A DNA stretch of 59,227 nt from AA29 sp041481445 (GCA_041481445.1 JBGPBV010000026.1:1-59227), one strand, 5' to 3'. Positions 35,840-45,597 are shown, counted from the first letter of the stretch. The notes: generated by a model not told the origin, from the sequence alone. Made by a program: numbers and translations.

Positions 35840-38484
35840 GCGAACTCGCCAAGGCGTACGAGCCCAGGGACGTCGAGTCGCGCTGGTATCCCGTCTGGGA
35901 GAAGAGCGGCTACTTCACCGCCGCCGCCGGCTCGGGCAAGCCGCGCTTCACGATCATGATCCCGCCGCCCAACGTCACGGGGTCGCTCCACATCGGCCAC
36001 GCGTTCACGCTCACCCTGCAGGACGTGATCGTGCGCTGGAAGCGCATGTCCGGGCTCGACACGCTCTGGCTGCCCGGCCTCGACCACGCGGGGATCGCCA
36101 CCCAGATGGTGGTGGAGCGCCAGCTCGCCAAGGAGGGCAAGCGGAAGGAGGACCTCGGGCGCGAGGAGTTCGAGGCCCGCGTGTGGCGCTGGAAGGAGGA
36201 GAGCGGGGGAAAGATCCTCAAGCAGCTCCGCATCATGGGCTACTCGCTGGACTGGACCCGCGAGCGGTTCACCATGGACCCGGGGATGAGCCGGGCCGTG
36301 CGCGAGGTCTTCGTGCGGCTCTGGGAGCAGGGCCTCATCTACCGCGGGTACTACATCGTCAACTGGTGCCCGCGCTGCGTGACCGCGCTCAGCGACCTCG
36401 AGGTGGAGACGGAGACGGAAGCGGGAAGCCTCTGGTACATCCGCTATCCGGAGAAGGCGGGGGGGCCGGGGATCGTGGTCGCCACCACCCGCCCGGAGAC
36501 GCTCCTGGGCGACACCGCGGTGGCCGTGCACCCGGACGACGAGCGGCACCGGCACCTGATCGGCCGGCCCGTCCTCCTGCCCGTGCTGGGCCGGGAGATC
36601 CCGGTGGTGGCGGACGAGTTCGTGGACCCGAAGTTCGGCACGGGCGCGGTCAAGATCACGCCCGCGCACGACCCGAACGACTTCGCGGCCGGCCAGCGCC
36701 TGGGCCTGCCGTCGATCACGATCATGGACGAACGCGCCGTCCTCAACGAGAACGCGGGCCCCTACCAGGGGCAGGACCGTTTCGAGGCGCGCAAGGGCAT
36801 CGTGGCCCAGCTCGAGAAGGAAGGCCTGCTCGTGAAGACGGAGCCGCACGCGGTGCCGCTCGGCCACTGTCAGCGCTGCGGCACCATCGTGGAGCCGCGC
36901 CTGTCGCGACAGTGGTTCGTGAAGATGGCGCCCCTGGCCGCCCCCGCCCTCGCCGCCGGCGAGGACGGACGGATCCGCTTCGTACCGGAGAGCTGGACGA
37001 AGACCTACTTCGAGTGGATGCGCAACATCCGCGACTGGTGCATCTCGCGCCAGCTCTGGTGGGGCCATCGCATCCCGGCCTGGACCTGCGCGAAGTGCGA
37101 GGAGATGACGGTCGCGCGGGAGGCGCCCGCGAAGTGCCCGAAGTGCGGAGCGGGCCCCGCGGACCTCCGCCAGGAGACGGACGTGCTCGACACCTGGTTC
37201 TCGTCGGGCCTGTTCCCGTTCTCGACCCTGGGCTGGCCCGACCAGACCACCGACCTCGCCCGCTACTACCCGAACGACGTGATGATGACGGGCTACGACA
37301 TCCTGTTCTTCTGGGTGGCCCGCATGATCATGCTCGGGATGCGCTTCGCGGGGGACATCCCCTTCCCGGTCGTGTTCCTCAACGGCCTCGTGCGCGACGA
37401 GCACGGCAAGAAGATGTCGAAGACCCGGGGCAACGACGTGGACCCCCTGGACCTGGTCGCCCGCCACGGCGTGGACGCCGTGCGCCTGACCCTGACCGCG
37501 CTGGCCGCGCCCGGCACCAACCCCGCGCTGGGCGAGCCGCGGCTGGCCGGCTACCGGGCCTTCATCAACAAGCTCTGGAACGCCTCGCGCTTCCTGCTCA
37601 TGAACCTCGAGGGCGGCCCCCGCGCGGCGTCGTACGACTTCTCCTCACTCCCGCTCCCGGGCCGCTGGATCCTCAGCCGCCAGCAGGACGTGGCGCGACG
37701 CGTGGACGAGGCCCTGCGGGAGTTCCGGTTCGACCAGGCCGCGGGCGACCTGTACCACTTCGTGTGGGACGAGTTCTGCGACTGGTACATCGAGATCGCC
37801 AAGCTCTACTTCCCGGATCCGGTGGAGGGGCCGCGCACGCGCGCCGTCCTCCTCGAGGTGCTGGAGAAGACGCTGCGCCTGCTCCATCCCGTGATCCCCT
37901 ACGTGACGGAGGAGATCTGGCAGCGCCTGCCGCACGAAGGGCCCTCCATCATGGTGGCGCCGTTCCCGCGCCCGGAGCCCGGCAAGTCGGACGTGGAGGC
38001 CGAGGCGGCGATGGAGCGCGTGATGCGGCTGGTGACGGCCATCCGCACCCTGCGCGCGACGTACGAGGTCGACCGCAAGCGCCGCATCGACGTGACGGTC
38101 GTGGCGCCGGCGGCGGCCGACGCTGGCTTCATCCGCGCGCACGCCGCGCTGGTGCGCCACCTGGCCGGGCTGGGGGCGTTCGAGGTGATGGCGGAGGCCG
38201 TGGAGCAGCCGGGCACGCTGCGGCAGCCGGTGGACGGCGTGGAGCTGCGCGTCGCCATGGCGGGGTTGTTCGACGTCGCCGCCGAGAAGGGGCGCCTGGC
38301 CAGGGAGCTCGCGAAGATCGACGAGGAGCTCGGCTCCCTGCGGCGCAAGCTCGAGAACCCGCAGTTCGTCGAGCGGGCCAAGCCGGAGGTGGTGGCGCAG
38401 GCCCGCCAGCGCGTGGACGAGCTGGAGGCGAAGCGGGCCAAGGTGGCGGCCACCTTGCGCGAGCTGGAGGGGCTCGCGACGTGA
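35836..38484 (+). CDS. valS: Valyl-tRNA synthetase with proposed CTG start
   Basis: 882 residues from 35836. Class I synthetase: HIGH (52-55 in GSLHIGHAFTL), the connective-peptide editing domain (ATTRPETLLGDTAVAVHPDD), a zinc site (CAKCEEM ... CPKCGAG), KMSKT (GKKMSKTRGNDVDP), the anticodon domain and a C-terminal coiled coil (EKGRLARELAKIDEELGSLRRKL). Family homology begins at ELAKAYEPRDVESRWYP. No ATG/GTG/TTG fits: the next ATG would cut into the Rossmann fold, and the GTG at 35755 would add 27 unrelated residues inside the response regulator. CTG at 35836, overlapping the upstream TGA as CTGA, gives the expected start. Confidence 0.95.
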   Translation: MSELAKAYEPRDVESRWYPVWEKSGYFTAAAGSGKPRFTIMIPPPNVTGSLHIGHAFTLTLQDVIVRWKRMSGLDTLWLPGLDHAGIATQMVVERQLAKEGKRKEDLGREEFEARVWRWKEESGGKILKQLRIMGYSLDWTRERFTMDPGMSRAVREVFVRLWEQGLIYRGYYIVNWCPRCVTALSDLEVETETEAGSLWYIRYPEKAGGPGIVVATTRPETLLGDTAVAVHPDDERHRHLIGRPVLLPVLGREIPVVADEFVDPKFGTGAVKITPAHDPNDFAAGQRLGLPSITIMDERAVLNENAGPYQGQDRFEARKGIVAQLEKEGLLVKTEPHAVPLGHCQRCGTIVEPRLSRQWFVKMAPLAAPALAAGEDGRIRFVPESWTKTYFEWMRNIRDWCISRQLWWGHRIPAWTCAKCEEMTVAREAPAKCPKCGAGPADLRQETDVLDTWFSSGLFPFSTLGWPDQTTDLARYYPNDVMMTGYDILFFWVARMIMLGMRFAGDIPFPVVFLNGLVRDEHGKKMSKTRGNDVDPLDLVARHGVDAVRLTLTALAAPGTNPALGEPRLAGYRAFINKLWNASRFLLMNLEGGPRAASYDFSSLPLPGRWILSRQQDVARRVDEALREFRFDQAAGDLYHFVWDEFCDWYIEIAKLYFPDPVEGPRTRAVLLEVLEKTLRLLHPVIPYVTEEIWQRLPHEGPSIMVAPFPRPEPGKSDVEAEAAMERVMRLVTAIRTLRATYEVDRKRRIDVTVVAPAAADAGFIRAHAALVRHLAGLGAFEVMAEAVEQPGTLRQPVDGVELRVAMAGLFDVAAEKGRLARELAKIDEELGSLRRKLENPQFVERAKPEVVAQARQRVDELEAKRAKVAATLRELEGLAT

Positions 38485-39377
38485 CCGGCGGCCGGGAGCG
38501 GCCGGAGAAGGGCCGCGTCCTTCCCTGGGCCATCCTCGACATCGACCCCGAGCGCCTGCGGCGCATCGTCCGCGCCGCCGTCGAGGAGGACCTGGGCGAG
38601 CGCGACGCCACCACCGAGGCGACGGTGGACGCGGAGGCGCGCGCCACCGGCGTGTTCGTGGCCCGGCAGCCCCTGGTCGTCGCCGGTCTGGACGTCGCCC
38701 TCGAGGTCTTCCGGACGGTCGACCAGGGCATCGAATGGGAGAGCCGGGCCCGCGAGGGAGACCGCTTCGAGCCGGGGCATCTCATCGCCTCCGTCACCGG
38801 GCCCGCGCGCGGGATCCTCACCGGCGAGCGCGTCGCCCTGAACTTCCTGCAGCGGATGTCCGGCGTGGCCACGCTGACGCGCGCGTTCGTGGACGCGGTG
38901 GCGGGAACGGCGGCGAAGATCCGCGACACCCGCAAGACGACGCCGCTCCTGCGCCTGCTGGAGAAGCGCGCGGTGCAGATCGGGGGGGGCGTGCCCCACC
39001 GCTCGGGTCTCCATGACGCGATCCTGGTCAAGGACAACCACGTCATCATGGCCGGCTCGGTGGGGGAGGCCACGCGGCGCGCGGTGGCGGCGGCCCGTGG
39101 CCTGCACGTCGAGATCGAGGTGGACCGGCCGGAGCAGATCGAGGAGGCGCTGGCGGCGGGGGCGCAGATGCTCCTGCTCGACAACTTCACGCCGGACCAG
39201 GTGCGCGCGGCGGTGGCGCGGATCGCCGGGCGCGTGCCGGTCGAGGTCTCGGGCGGGATCCGCCTGGACAACGTGCGGGCGTTCGCGGAGGCGGGTCCGG
39301 AATACATCGCGGTCGGCGCCCTGACCCACTCCGCTCCCGCGGTCGACATCGCGCTGGATCTCGAGCGCTCGGAATGA
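38481..39377 (+). CDS. nadC: Nicotinate-nucleotide pyrophosphorylase (quinolinate phosphoribosyltransferase)
   Basis: 298 residues from a GTG overlapping the valS stop (GTGA). It converts quinolinate and PRPP to nicotinate mononucleotide in de novo NAD synthesis. Clear family motifs: EEDLGERDATTEA, GERVALNFLQRMSGVATLT, IRDTRKTTPLLRLLEKRAVQIGGG, HRSGLHDAILVKDNH, EVDRPEQIEEAL, LLDNFTP and VEVSGGIRLDNV. The first about 18 residues (TGGRERPEKGRVLPW) are extra. nadA and nadB are not in the window. Confidence 0.96.
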   Translation: MTGGRERPEKGRVLPWAILDIDPERLRRIVRAAVEEDLGERDATTEATVDAEARATGVFVARQPLVVAGLDVALEVFRTVDQGIEWESRAREGDRFEPGHLIASVTGPARGILTGERVALNFLQRMSGVATLTRAFVDAVAGTAAKIRDTRKTTPLLRLLEKRAVQIGGGVPHRSGLHDAILVKDNHVIMAGSVGEATRRAVAAARGLHVEIEVDRPEQIEEALAAGAQMLLLDNFTPDQVRAAVARIAGRVPVEVSGGIRLDNVRAFAEAGPEYIAVGALTHSAPAVDIALDLERSE

Positions 39378-40177
39378 GCGACCGCGGCCCGGAGCTGCGG
39401 CAGCGCCTCCGCGAGCAGGGCGTGGAGTGGCCGGCGGAGATCGAGCACGTGGCCGCGCTCGCCTCCACCAGCGACCACCTCAAGCAGCGGGCCCGGGCGG
39501 GGGCGGCCGCCTGGACGGTCGTGCTCGCCGACGTGCAGACGGGCGGCCGCGGCCGCCGGGGGCACCGCTGGTCGTCGCCGCCGGGGAACCTCTACCTCTC
39601 GGTTCTCCTGCGCCCGGAGCCGCCCGGCGCGCGCTGGAGCGTGCTGCCCCTGGCCGCGGGGATCGCGGTGGCGGAGGCGCTGGCCGCCCAGGGCCTGGAG
39701 GCGCGCCTCAAGTGGCCCAACGACGTCCTGGCCGGCGGACGCAAGGCGGGAGGGATCCTGGCCGAGGCCACCTCGGGTGCGGACGGTCTCGAGTCCATCG
39801 TCGTCGGCATCGGCGTGAACCTGGCCGTGCGTCCGACGGACCTGCCCGCGGACGTCGCCGCCACCGTCACCTGCGTGGCCGAGGAGCTCGCGCGCGCCGT
39901 CGATCGCCTGGAGGTCGCGGCCGCGGTCCTGGCCCGCCTGAGCGTCTGGTATCATGCCCTCGCTCGTGACGGTCCGCGCGCCGTGCAGTCCGCGTGGCGC
40001 GAGCTGGCGGTGCCCTGGTGGGGGCGGGCGGTCGAGGCGGAGTCGGGCGGCCGCCGGGTGCGCGGGATCGCGCGAGACGTCGACGAGGACGGCGCGCTCG
40101 TCCTGGAGCTCGCGGACGGCACGCGGGCCCGGCTGCACTCGGGCGAGGTGCACGAGGTGCGGCCCGCTCGCGACTGA
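39374..40177 (+). CDS. birA: Biotin--[biotin carboxyl-carrier protein] ligase, no HTH
   Basis: 267 residues. It attaches biotin to carboxylase carrier domains. Catalytic-domain motifs: ASTSDHLK, the ATP/biotin loop QTGGRGRRGHRWSSPPGNLYLSVLL, LKWPNDVL and KAGGILAE, then the C-terminal SH3-like domain (WWGRAVEAES...RVRGIARDVDEDGALVLEL). There is no N-terminal helix-turn-helix, so it is an enzyme only and not a biotin repressor. ATGA overlap with nadC. Typical neighbour of coaX. Confidence 0.94.
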   Translation: MSDRGPELRQRLREQGVEWPAEIEHVAALASTSDHLKQRARAGAAAWTVVLADVQTGGRGRRGHRWSSPPGNLYLSVLLRPEPPGARWSVLPLAAGIAVAEALAAQGLEARLKWPNDVLAGGRKAGGILAEATSGADGLESIVVGIGVNLAVRPTDLPADVAATVTCVAEELARAVDRLEVAAAVLARLSVWYHALARDGPRAVQSAWRELAVPWWGRAVEAESGGRRVRGIARDVDEDGALVLELADGTRARLHSGEVHEVRPARD

Positions 40178-40186
40178 GGGTCACGG

Positions 40187-40969
40187 ATGCCCCTGCTCCT
40201 CACCATCGACGTCGGCAACACGAACACCGTCCTCGGCGTCCACGACGGCGAGGAGCTCAAGGCCCACTGGCGCCTGACCACGCGCCGCGAGCAGACGGCG
40301 GACGAGTACGGCATCCTCGTGCGCAGCCTGTTCGCGGCCTCCGGAGTGGACATCGGCCAGATCGTCGGCGTAGCCCTGGCCAGCGTGGTGCCGCCCCTGA
40401 CCTCGGTGGTGGCGACGCTGTCGCGGCAGTACCTGGGGCACGAGCCGCTGGTGGTGGAGCCGGGGGTCAAGACCGGCATGCCGATCCTCTACGAGCCGCC
40501 CAGCGACGTGGGGGCGGACCGGATCGTCAACGGCGTGGCCGCCTTCGCCGCCTACGGCGGGCCCGTCATCGTGGTGGACTTCGGCACCGCGACCACCTTC
40601 GACGTGGTCACCCGCAAGGGCGAGTACGTCGGCGGCGTGATCTGCCCTGGGATCGGGATCAGCGCGGACGCGCTGTTCCAGCGGGCGGCGCGGCTGCCGC
40701 GCGTCGACATCCGCAACCCCGGCCGCATCATCGGCCGCTCCACGGTGGGGTCGATCCAATCCGGCCTCTACTTCGGGTACGCCGCGATGTGCGAGGGCAT
40801 CATCGCCCGCATCCGGACCGAGCTGGGCGAGCCCGCGCGCGCGGTGGCCACCGGAGGCCTGGCCGAGACCCTGGCCGCCGACGTCCCCTCGATCGAGGCC
40901 GTGGACGGCGTGCTGACGCTGACCGGCCTCCGCCTCATCTGGGCGCGCAACCGCGCGCCCGGGCGCTAG
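40187..40969 (+). CDS. coaX: Type III pantothenate kinase
   Basis: 260 residues. First step of CoA synthesis. ASKHA-fold motifs: LLTIDVGNTNTVLGVHDG (phosphate loop), PSDVGADRIVNGVAAF (pantothenate site with the catalytic Asp), VVDFGTATTFDVV and GVICPGIGISADALFQRAARLP. Type III enzymes need a monovalent cation and are not feedback-inhibited by CoA. It starts 9 nt after birA, a common birA-coaX pairing. Confidence 0.96.
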   Translation: MPLLLTIDVGNTNTVLGVHDGEELKAHWRLTTRREQTADEYGILVRSLFAASGVDIGQIVGVALASVVPPLTSVVATLSRQYLGHEPLVVEPGVKTGMPILYEPPSDVGADRIVNGVAAFAAYGGPVIVVDFGTATTFDVVTRKGEYVGGVICPGIGISADALFQRAARLPRVDIRNPGRIIGRSTVGSIQSGLYFGYAAMCEGIIARIRTELGEPARAVATGGLAETLAADVPSIEAVDGVLTLTGLRLIWARNRAPGR

Positions 40970-40981
40970 GGCGGGACGGCG

Positions 40982-41674
40982 GTGGCCTTGGCGCGGCCGG
41001 AGGCGGAAGCGTCCCAGGAGGAGGCCGCGTACTACCAGTCGATCGAGGAGTTCTTCGTCTCGCGCCGGGGCGATCCCCTGATCCTGTCGAACGCGGACTG
41101 GCTCCTCATCCGCAAGTGGCGGCTCTCCGGCCTGCCCCTGCGCGTGGCCATGCGCGGGATCGCGGATGCGCTCGACGGGCACGCGCACTCCTGGGGCCGC
41201 AAGCGCAAGGTGGGCAGCCTCGCCTATTGCACGGCGGAAGTGGAGGCGGCCCGGGACCGCTGGCAGCGCGCGCTCTCGTTCGACGACGAGGCCCGGACCA
41301 GCCTGTCCGAGGCGCTCGTCTCGTTCGCCTCCGCGCTGGAGGCGGCGACCGCGCTCGGGCCGCGCGGCCAGGCGGCGGCGGCCCGCGCCGCGGCCGAGCT
41401 GCGCGAGTGGTGCGCGCCCGCCTCCGGCGTCCCCTTGCGCCTGGAGGAGCTGACCGGTCGTCTGGGTCGGACGGAGGAGGCACTGCGGGCGGCGTTGCGC
41501 GCGGACGCGGATCCGAAGGCGCTGGCCGTCATCGAGGCGGAGATCGAGGCCGACCTCGCGCCGTACCGGGGCCGGATGCCCGCGCGCGTCCTGGACCAGA
41601 TCCGGGACGAGGCCCGGGCCCGTCGCCTGCTCGGCGCTCACGGTATCCCGCGCTTGAGCCTGTTCCACCTGTGA
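40982..41674 (+). CDS. Conserved hypothetical protein between coaX and rlmD
   Basis: 230 residues from a GTG at 40982. The N-terminal about 85 residues look like a structured domain: YYQSIEEFFVSRRGDPLILSNADWLLIRKWRLSGLPLRVAMRGIADALDGH. The rest is helical and Ala/Glu-rich, ending GAHGIPRLSLFHL. No catalytic motif, cysteine cluster or membrane segment. I recall similar proteins in acidobacterial genomes next to RNA-methyltransferase genes but cannot name a function. It is coupled to rlmD by a GTGA overlap. Confidence 0.75.
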   Translation: MALARPEAEASQEEAAYYQSIEEFFVSRRGDPLILSNADWLLIRKWRLSGLPLRVAMRGIADALDGHAHSWGRKRKVGSLAYCTAEVEAARDRWQRALSFDDEARTSLSEALVSFASALEAATALGPRGQAAAARAAAELREWCAPASGVPLRLEELTGRLGRTEEALRAALRADADPKALAVIEAEIEADLAPYRGRMPARVLDQIRDEARARRLLGAHGIPRLSLFHL

Positions 41675-43023
41675 GCGCGCCGGGCGAAGACGCGGCGGCG
41701 CCGCCGGCGGGGACGCCGCCCGGACCACGTCTCCAGGTGGGCGAGCCGATCGAGGTGACGGTGGAGCGCCCGGTGTATCGCGGGCAGGGCCTGGCCCGCC
41801 ACCACGGCCAGGTCGTGTTCGTGCCCCGCGGCCTGCCCGGCGACCGTCTCCGTGTCCGCGTCGTCACGGTCACGTCCGGCTACGTCAAGGCCGAGATCGA
41901 AGAGGTGCTCGCCCCCGCCGCCTTTCGCGTGGCCGCGCGCTGCCCCCATTTCGCGGAGTGCGGCGGGTGCGCGTACCAGCACCTGGACCCTGGCGCCCAG
42001 GCCGCGTTGAAGGAGGCCGTGCTGGTGGATGCGCTGCGCCGGGCGGGGGTGGCCTGGGACCGGCCGATCCCGGTCCGGCCCTCGCCTCCCGAGGGCTGGC
42101 GGACGCGCGCGACCTTTCACGTCGAGCACGCGCGCGAAGGGCTGCGGCTCGGCTTCCATCGCGAGGGCAGCCATCAGGTCGTGGACATAGAGCGCTGCCT
42201 GCAGCTCTCGGCGCCCATGATGGAGGCCGCGCGCTCCCTGCGGGACGCGCTCTCCGCGCGGCCGGCCCTCGCGCGCGCGGTGCGCGACGTGGAGCTGGCG
42301 GAGTCCTTCGACGGAAGCCGGCTCGTGGCCTCGCTGGAGGCGGTGATGGACCCGCGCCAGGCCGCGGGCGCGTCCGCCCTGGCCGACGCCGTGCCCGCCC
42401 TCACCGGCCTGGGCGTCGTGGCGGGCGAGGGCCGGCGGCGCCGGTTCCTCCTCCTGCGCGGGGACCCGCACGTGGACGCGACCGTCCATGGGATCCGCCT
42501 GCGCGCGCACGTCCAGTCCTTCTTCCAGGCCAACCGGTTCCTGGTGGACGCGCTCGTGCAAGAAGTCCTCGATCGCACGCCCGCGGGCGGCAGCGTCCTC
42601 GACCTGTACGCGGGCGTCGGGCTCTTCGCGCTCCCGCTGGGCCGCCGCGCGGACGAGGTGCGCGGCCTGGAGCTGAGCGCGACGGCGGTGGAGGACGCCC
42701 GCGCCAACGCGGAGGCGGCCTCGCTCGGCCACGTCCGCATCCATCAGGGCGACGTCCGCGAGGTGTCGGGCTGGCCACCCCGGCCGGACGAGCGCGTGGT
42801 CCTCGATCCCCCGCGCACGGGCGCGGGGGCCGAGGTCGTGCGGCTCCTCGCCGCTCGCCGGCCGTCGTCGATCGTGTACGTGTCCTGCGACCCGCCCACC
42901 CTCGGCCGCGACCTGAAGACGTTCGCGGCCGAGGGTTACGCGCCGGAGTCGATCGCCGGGTTCGACCTCTTTCCGGACACCTTCCATCTGGAGACGGTCG
43001 TGGCCCTGGCCCCCGCGCTCTAG
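41671..43023 (+). CDS. rlmD: 23S rRNA (uracil-5-)-methyltransferase RlmD/TrmA-type
   Basis: 450 residues. SAM-dependent methylation of a uridine at C5. N-terminal TRAM domain (about 22-82: IEVTVERPVYRGQGLARHHGQVVFVPRGLPGDRLRV), a 4Fe-4S site of Cys91, Cys97, Cys100 and Cys176, and a C-terminal Rossmann methyltransferase with VLDLYAGVGLFALPLG, VVLDPPRTGAG and the catalytic-cysteine motif YVSCDPPTLGRDL. The target (U1939 of 23S rRNA versus another U) cannot be settled from sequence. Four-nt overlap with the preceding unknown gene. Confidence 0.93.
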   Translation: MSAPGEDAAAPPAGTPPGPRLQVGEPIEVTVERPVYRGQGLARHHGQVVFVPRGLPGDRLRVRVVTVTSGYVKAEIEEVLAPAAFRVAARCPHFAECGGCAYQHLDPGAQAALKEAVLVDALRRAGVAWDRPIPVRPSPPEGWRTRATFHVEHAREGLRLGFHREGSHQVVDIERCLQLSAPMMEAARSLRDALSARPALARAVRDVELAESFDGSRLVASLEAVMDPRQAAGASALADAVPALTGLGVVAGEGRRRRFLLLRGDPHVDATVHGIRLRAHVQSFFQANRFLVDALVQEVLDRTPAGGSVLDLYAGVGLFALPLGRRADEVRGLELSATAVEDARANAEAASLGHVRIHQGDVREVSGWPPRPDERVVLDPPRTGAGAEVVRLLAARRPSSIVYVSCDPPTLGRDLKTFAAEGYAPESIAGFDLFPDTFHLETVVALAPAL

Positions 43024-43142
43024 CCTTCCGCGGCGTTCCTTGTGACGGTTTCTCGGAGTGACACTCCCGGCCCCGTCCCGCGCCCGTCCGGTCGTACTCT
43101 TCCCTCCGGCCTCGCCGCGTCCTCCCGTCCGCTCCCACCGCC

Positions 43143-45482
43143 ATGCCGCGTCCCTTGCTGGCCGTGGCCGGCGCGTTCGCGGCCGGTTGCGCCGTCGGCG
43201 GCAACCTGGGCCCGAGGCCGGCCTCCGTCCTCCTCCTCCTGGCCGCAGTCCTGGTGGGGGCGAGCCTGGCCGCCCGCGCGTCGCGCCTGCGCGATGCCGG
43301 CGTCCTCTTCGCCGCCCTCGCGATCGCGGCGGCGGCGGCGGCCACCGAGGCTCGGGGCTACGACGCGGCGCCGCTGCGTGTCTGGCTGGGTCCGCACGAA
43401 GACGCGGGGCCGGTGTTGCTGCGCGGCGTGGCCCACTCCGACCCGCGCGAGGCGGAGGGTCGCTGGACCCTCGTCGTCGACGTGGCCGAGGTCGGCGGGC
43501 GGGTCAGGCCCGGACGCGCGCGCATCGACGTCGGCGGCACCGCGGCCCGGCCGCCCCTGATCGAAGGCGACCGCCTTTCGGTATGGGCGGACCTGCGTGC
43601 GCCACGGGGCCTCTCCGACCCCGGCGCCTTCGACGCTGCCGCCCAGGCCCGCCGCGACGGGGTGCACGCCGTCGGATGGTGCAAGAGCCCGAGGCTCGTC
43701 GAGACCGGCCTCGGACGCGACGCCCTTCTGCTGGCCGACGCCGCCGCCCGTGCCCGCGAATGGTCGCGGCAGCGGCTGGTGGCGGCGCTCCCGCCGGGGC
43801 CCGAGCAGGCGCTGGTGCGCGCGATGACCATCGGCGACCGCACCGCGCTCGACCAGGAGACCTCCGACACCTTCCGCATGGCCGGGACCTACCACGTGCT
43901 CGCGCTCTCCGGAGCGCAGGTCGCGATGGTGGCCGCGCTCCTCGTCTGGGTCCTCGGATGGATGGGGGCGCCGCCGATGGCGCGCGCCCTGGCCGTCTCC
44001 GGCGCCCTCGTCTTCTACTGCGCGTTCGTGGGCGGAGACGTGCCGGTGCTGCGCGCCACCGTCATGGCGATGGTGGTGCTGGGGGGACGGGTGCTGGACC
44101 TGGACGGCGACGCCGCCAACCTCCTCGGCCTGGCCGCCGTCCTGCTGCTCGCCCACCGCCCTTCGTCGATCGGCGACGTGGGCTTCCAGCTCTCGTTCGG
44201 GGCCACTCTCGGCCTGGTGCTCCTCACGCCCCCGGTCGTGCGCCTGCTGCCCAGGCTGCCCTTGCGGGCGGAGCTGGCCCTGGCCGCCTCGCTCGGGGCC
44301 CAGGCCGCGCTGGCTCCGCTCCTCGCCCTCCACTTCCACCGGCTGGCCCCGGCCGCGCTCCTGCTCAACCTCGTGGCCGTCCCGCTCAGCGGAGGCGTCC
44401 TCCTCGCTGGCTTCGCGGTCCTGCTCGTCTCCGCCCTCGCCCCCGTCCTCGTGCCCGCGGCGGCCGGGCTGGCCTGGGTCCTCGCGCGTGGTCTCCTGCT
44501 CTCCGGCGAAGTCGTGCGCGCGTTGCCGTGGCTCGACGTGCGCGTGGCCACGCCGTCCCTCCTGCCCGCCGTGGTCGCCCTGGGTGGGCTGGTGGCCCTG
44601 GTCCGCGGACGGCGGGGCGCCCTCCTCCTCTGGGGCGCGGGCACGCTCTGCCTGGTCGCCGGCTGGGGACCCCGGACGCTGGACGGCCGGCTCCAGGTCA
44701 CGTTCCTCGATGTCGGACAGGGCGACGCCATCGTCGTTCAGACTCCATCCGGCCGCACGTGGATGGTGGACACGGGCGGCACGTTCGACGCGCGCTTCGA
44801 CGTCGGCGAGGCCGTGCTCGGCCCCTACCTGTGGCGGGAGGGGGCACCGGTGGTGCGCGGCCTGGTGCTCACCCACGCCCACCCGGACCACGTCGGGGGC
44901 GTGCCGTTCCTGCTGCGCGCGTTCGACGTGCGCGAGGTGTGGGAGGGCGTCGCGCCCCGCCACGATGCCGCCTACGACGCGCTGGCGGCGGCGGTGGATC
45001 ATGCGCACGTGGCGCGCCGCTCGGTGGAGCGCGGGGTCCGAGCGGAGTGGGACGGCGTGGCCGTCGAGGTGCTCGGGCCGCGGCCGCGGGGCCTTTCGCC
45101 GTGGCGCACGCGCAACGACGACTCCGTCGTCCTCTCCGTCCGCTACGGCGAGATCGTCCTGCTCCTCACCGGCGACGTCGAAGGGGCGGGGGAGGCCGGC
45201 ATGGCTCCGCCGCGCGCGTTCGCCTTGAAAGTGGCCCACCACGGCAGCCGGTCGAGCTCCACCCCCTCCTTCCTGGCCGCCACGGTCCCCCGGGTGGCGG
45301 TGGTGTCGGTGGGCGACCACAGCCGCTTCGGCCATCCGCACCCGGAGGTGGTCGAGCGCTACCGCCGGGCGGGCATCACGCTGTTCCGGACCGACCGTGA
45401 CGGCGCGGTGACCCTTTCGACGGACGGAAAGGCGGTCTGGATGGCCACTCACGCCGACGGTTGGGCGGCTCGTATCCGTTGA
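43143..45482 (+). CDS. comEC: ComEC/Rec2 DNA-uptake channel protein
   Basis: 779 residues. It conducts single-stranded DNA across the inner membrane in natural transformation. Order: N-terminal helices and a DUF4131 segment (up to about 200), the multi-helix competence domain (about 220-500, starting LVRAMTIGDRTALDQETSDTFRMAGTYHVLALSGAQV), and a C-terminal metallo-beta-lactamase domain (from about 517: VTFLDVGQGDAIVVQTPSGR, LTHAHPDHVGG, LKVAHHGSRSS). All three parts are present, so the protein looks complete. Other competence genes are not adjacent. Confidence 0.95.
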   Translation: MPRPLLAVAGAFAAGCAVGGNLGPRPASVLLLLAAVLVGASLAARASRLRDAGVLFAALAIAAAAAATEARGYDAAPLRVWLGPHEDAGPVLLRGVAHSDPREAEGRWTLVVDVAEVGGRVRPGRARIDVGGTAARPPLIEGDRLSVWADLRAPRGLSDPGAFDAAAQARRDGVHAVGWCKSPRLVETGLGRDALLLADAAARAREWSRQRLVAALPPGPEQALVRAMTIGDRTALDQETSDTFRMAGTYHVLALSGAQVAMVAALLVWVLGWMGAPPMARALAVSGALVFYCAFVGGDVPVLRATVMAMVVLGGRVLDLDGDAANLLGLAAVLLLAHRPSSIGDVGFQLSFGATLGLVLLTPPVVRLLPRLPLRAELALAASLGAQAALAPLLALHFHRLAPAALLLNLVAVPLSGGVLLAGFAVLLVSALAPVLVPAAAGLAWVLARGLLLSGEVVRALPWLDVRVATPSLLPAVVALGGLVALVRGRRGALLLWGAGTLCLVAGWGPRTLDGRLQVTFLDVGQGDAIVVQTPSGRTWMVDTGGTFDARFDVGEAVLGPYLWREGAPVVRGLVLTHAHPDHVGGVPFLLRAFDVREVWEGVAPRHDAAYDALAAAVDHAHVARRSVERGVRAEWDGVAVEVLGPRPRGLSPWRTRNDDSVVLSVRYGEIVLLLTGDVEGAGEAGMAPPRAFALKVAHHGSRSSSTPSFLAATVPRVAVVSVGDHSRFGHPHPEVVERYRRAGITLFRTDRDGAVTLSTDGKAVWMATHADGWAARIR

Positions 45483-45597
45483 ACTGTGGTAACATCCGCG
45501 GTCTTGCTGGCGATCCGGAGCAGGTCCTTTCTCTCGCGCGGATGCGAGGGCTGCCCGGGAGGAGCGTACAAGAGGCGACCGGGCCTTTCTCCAGGGA

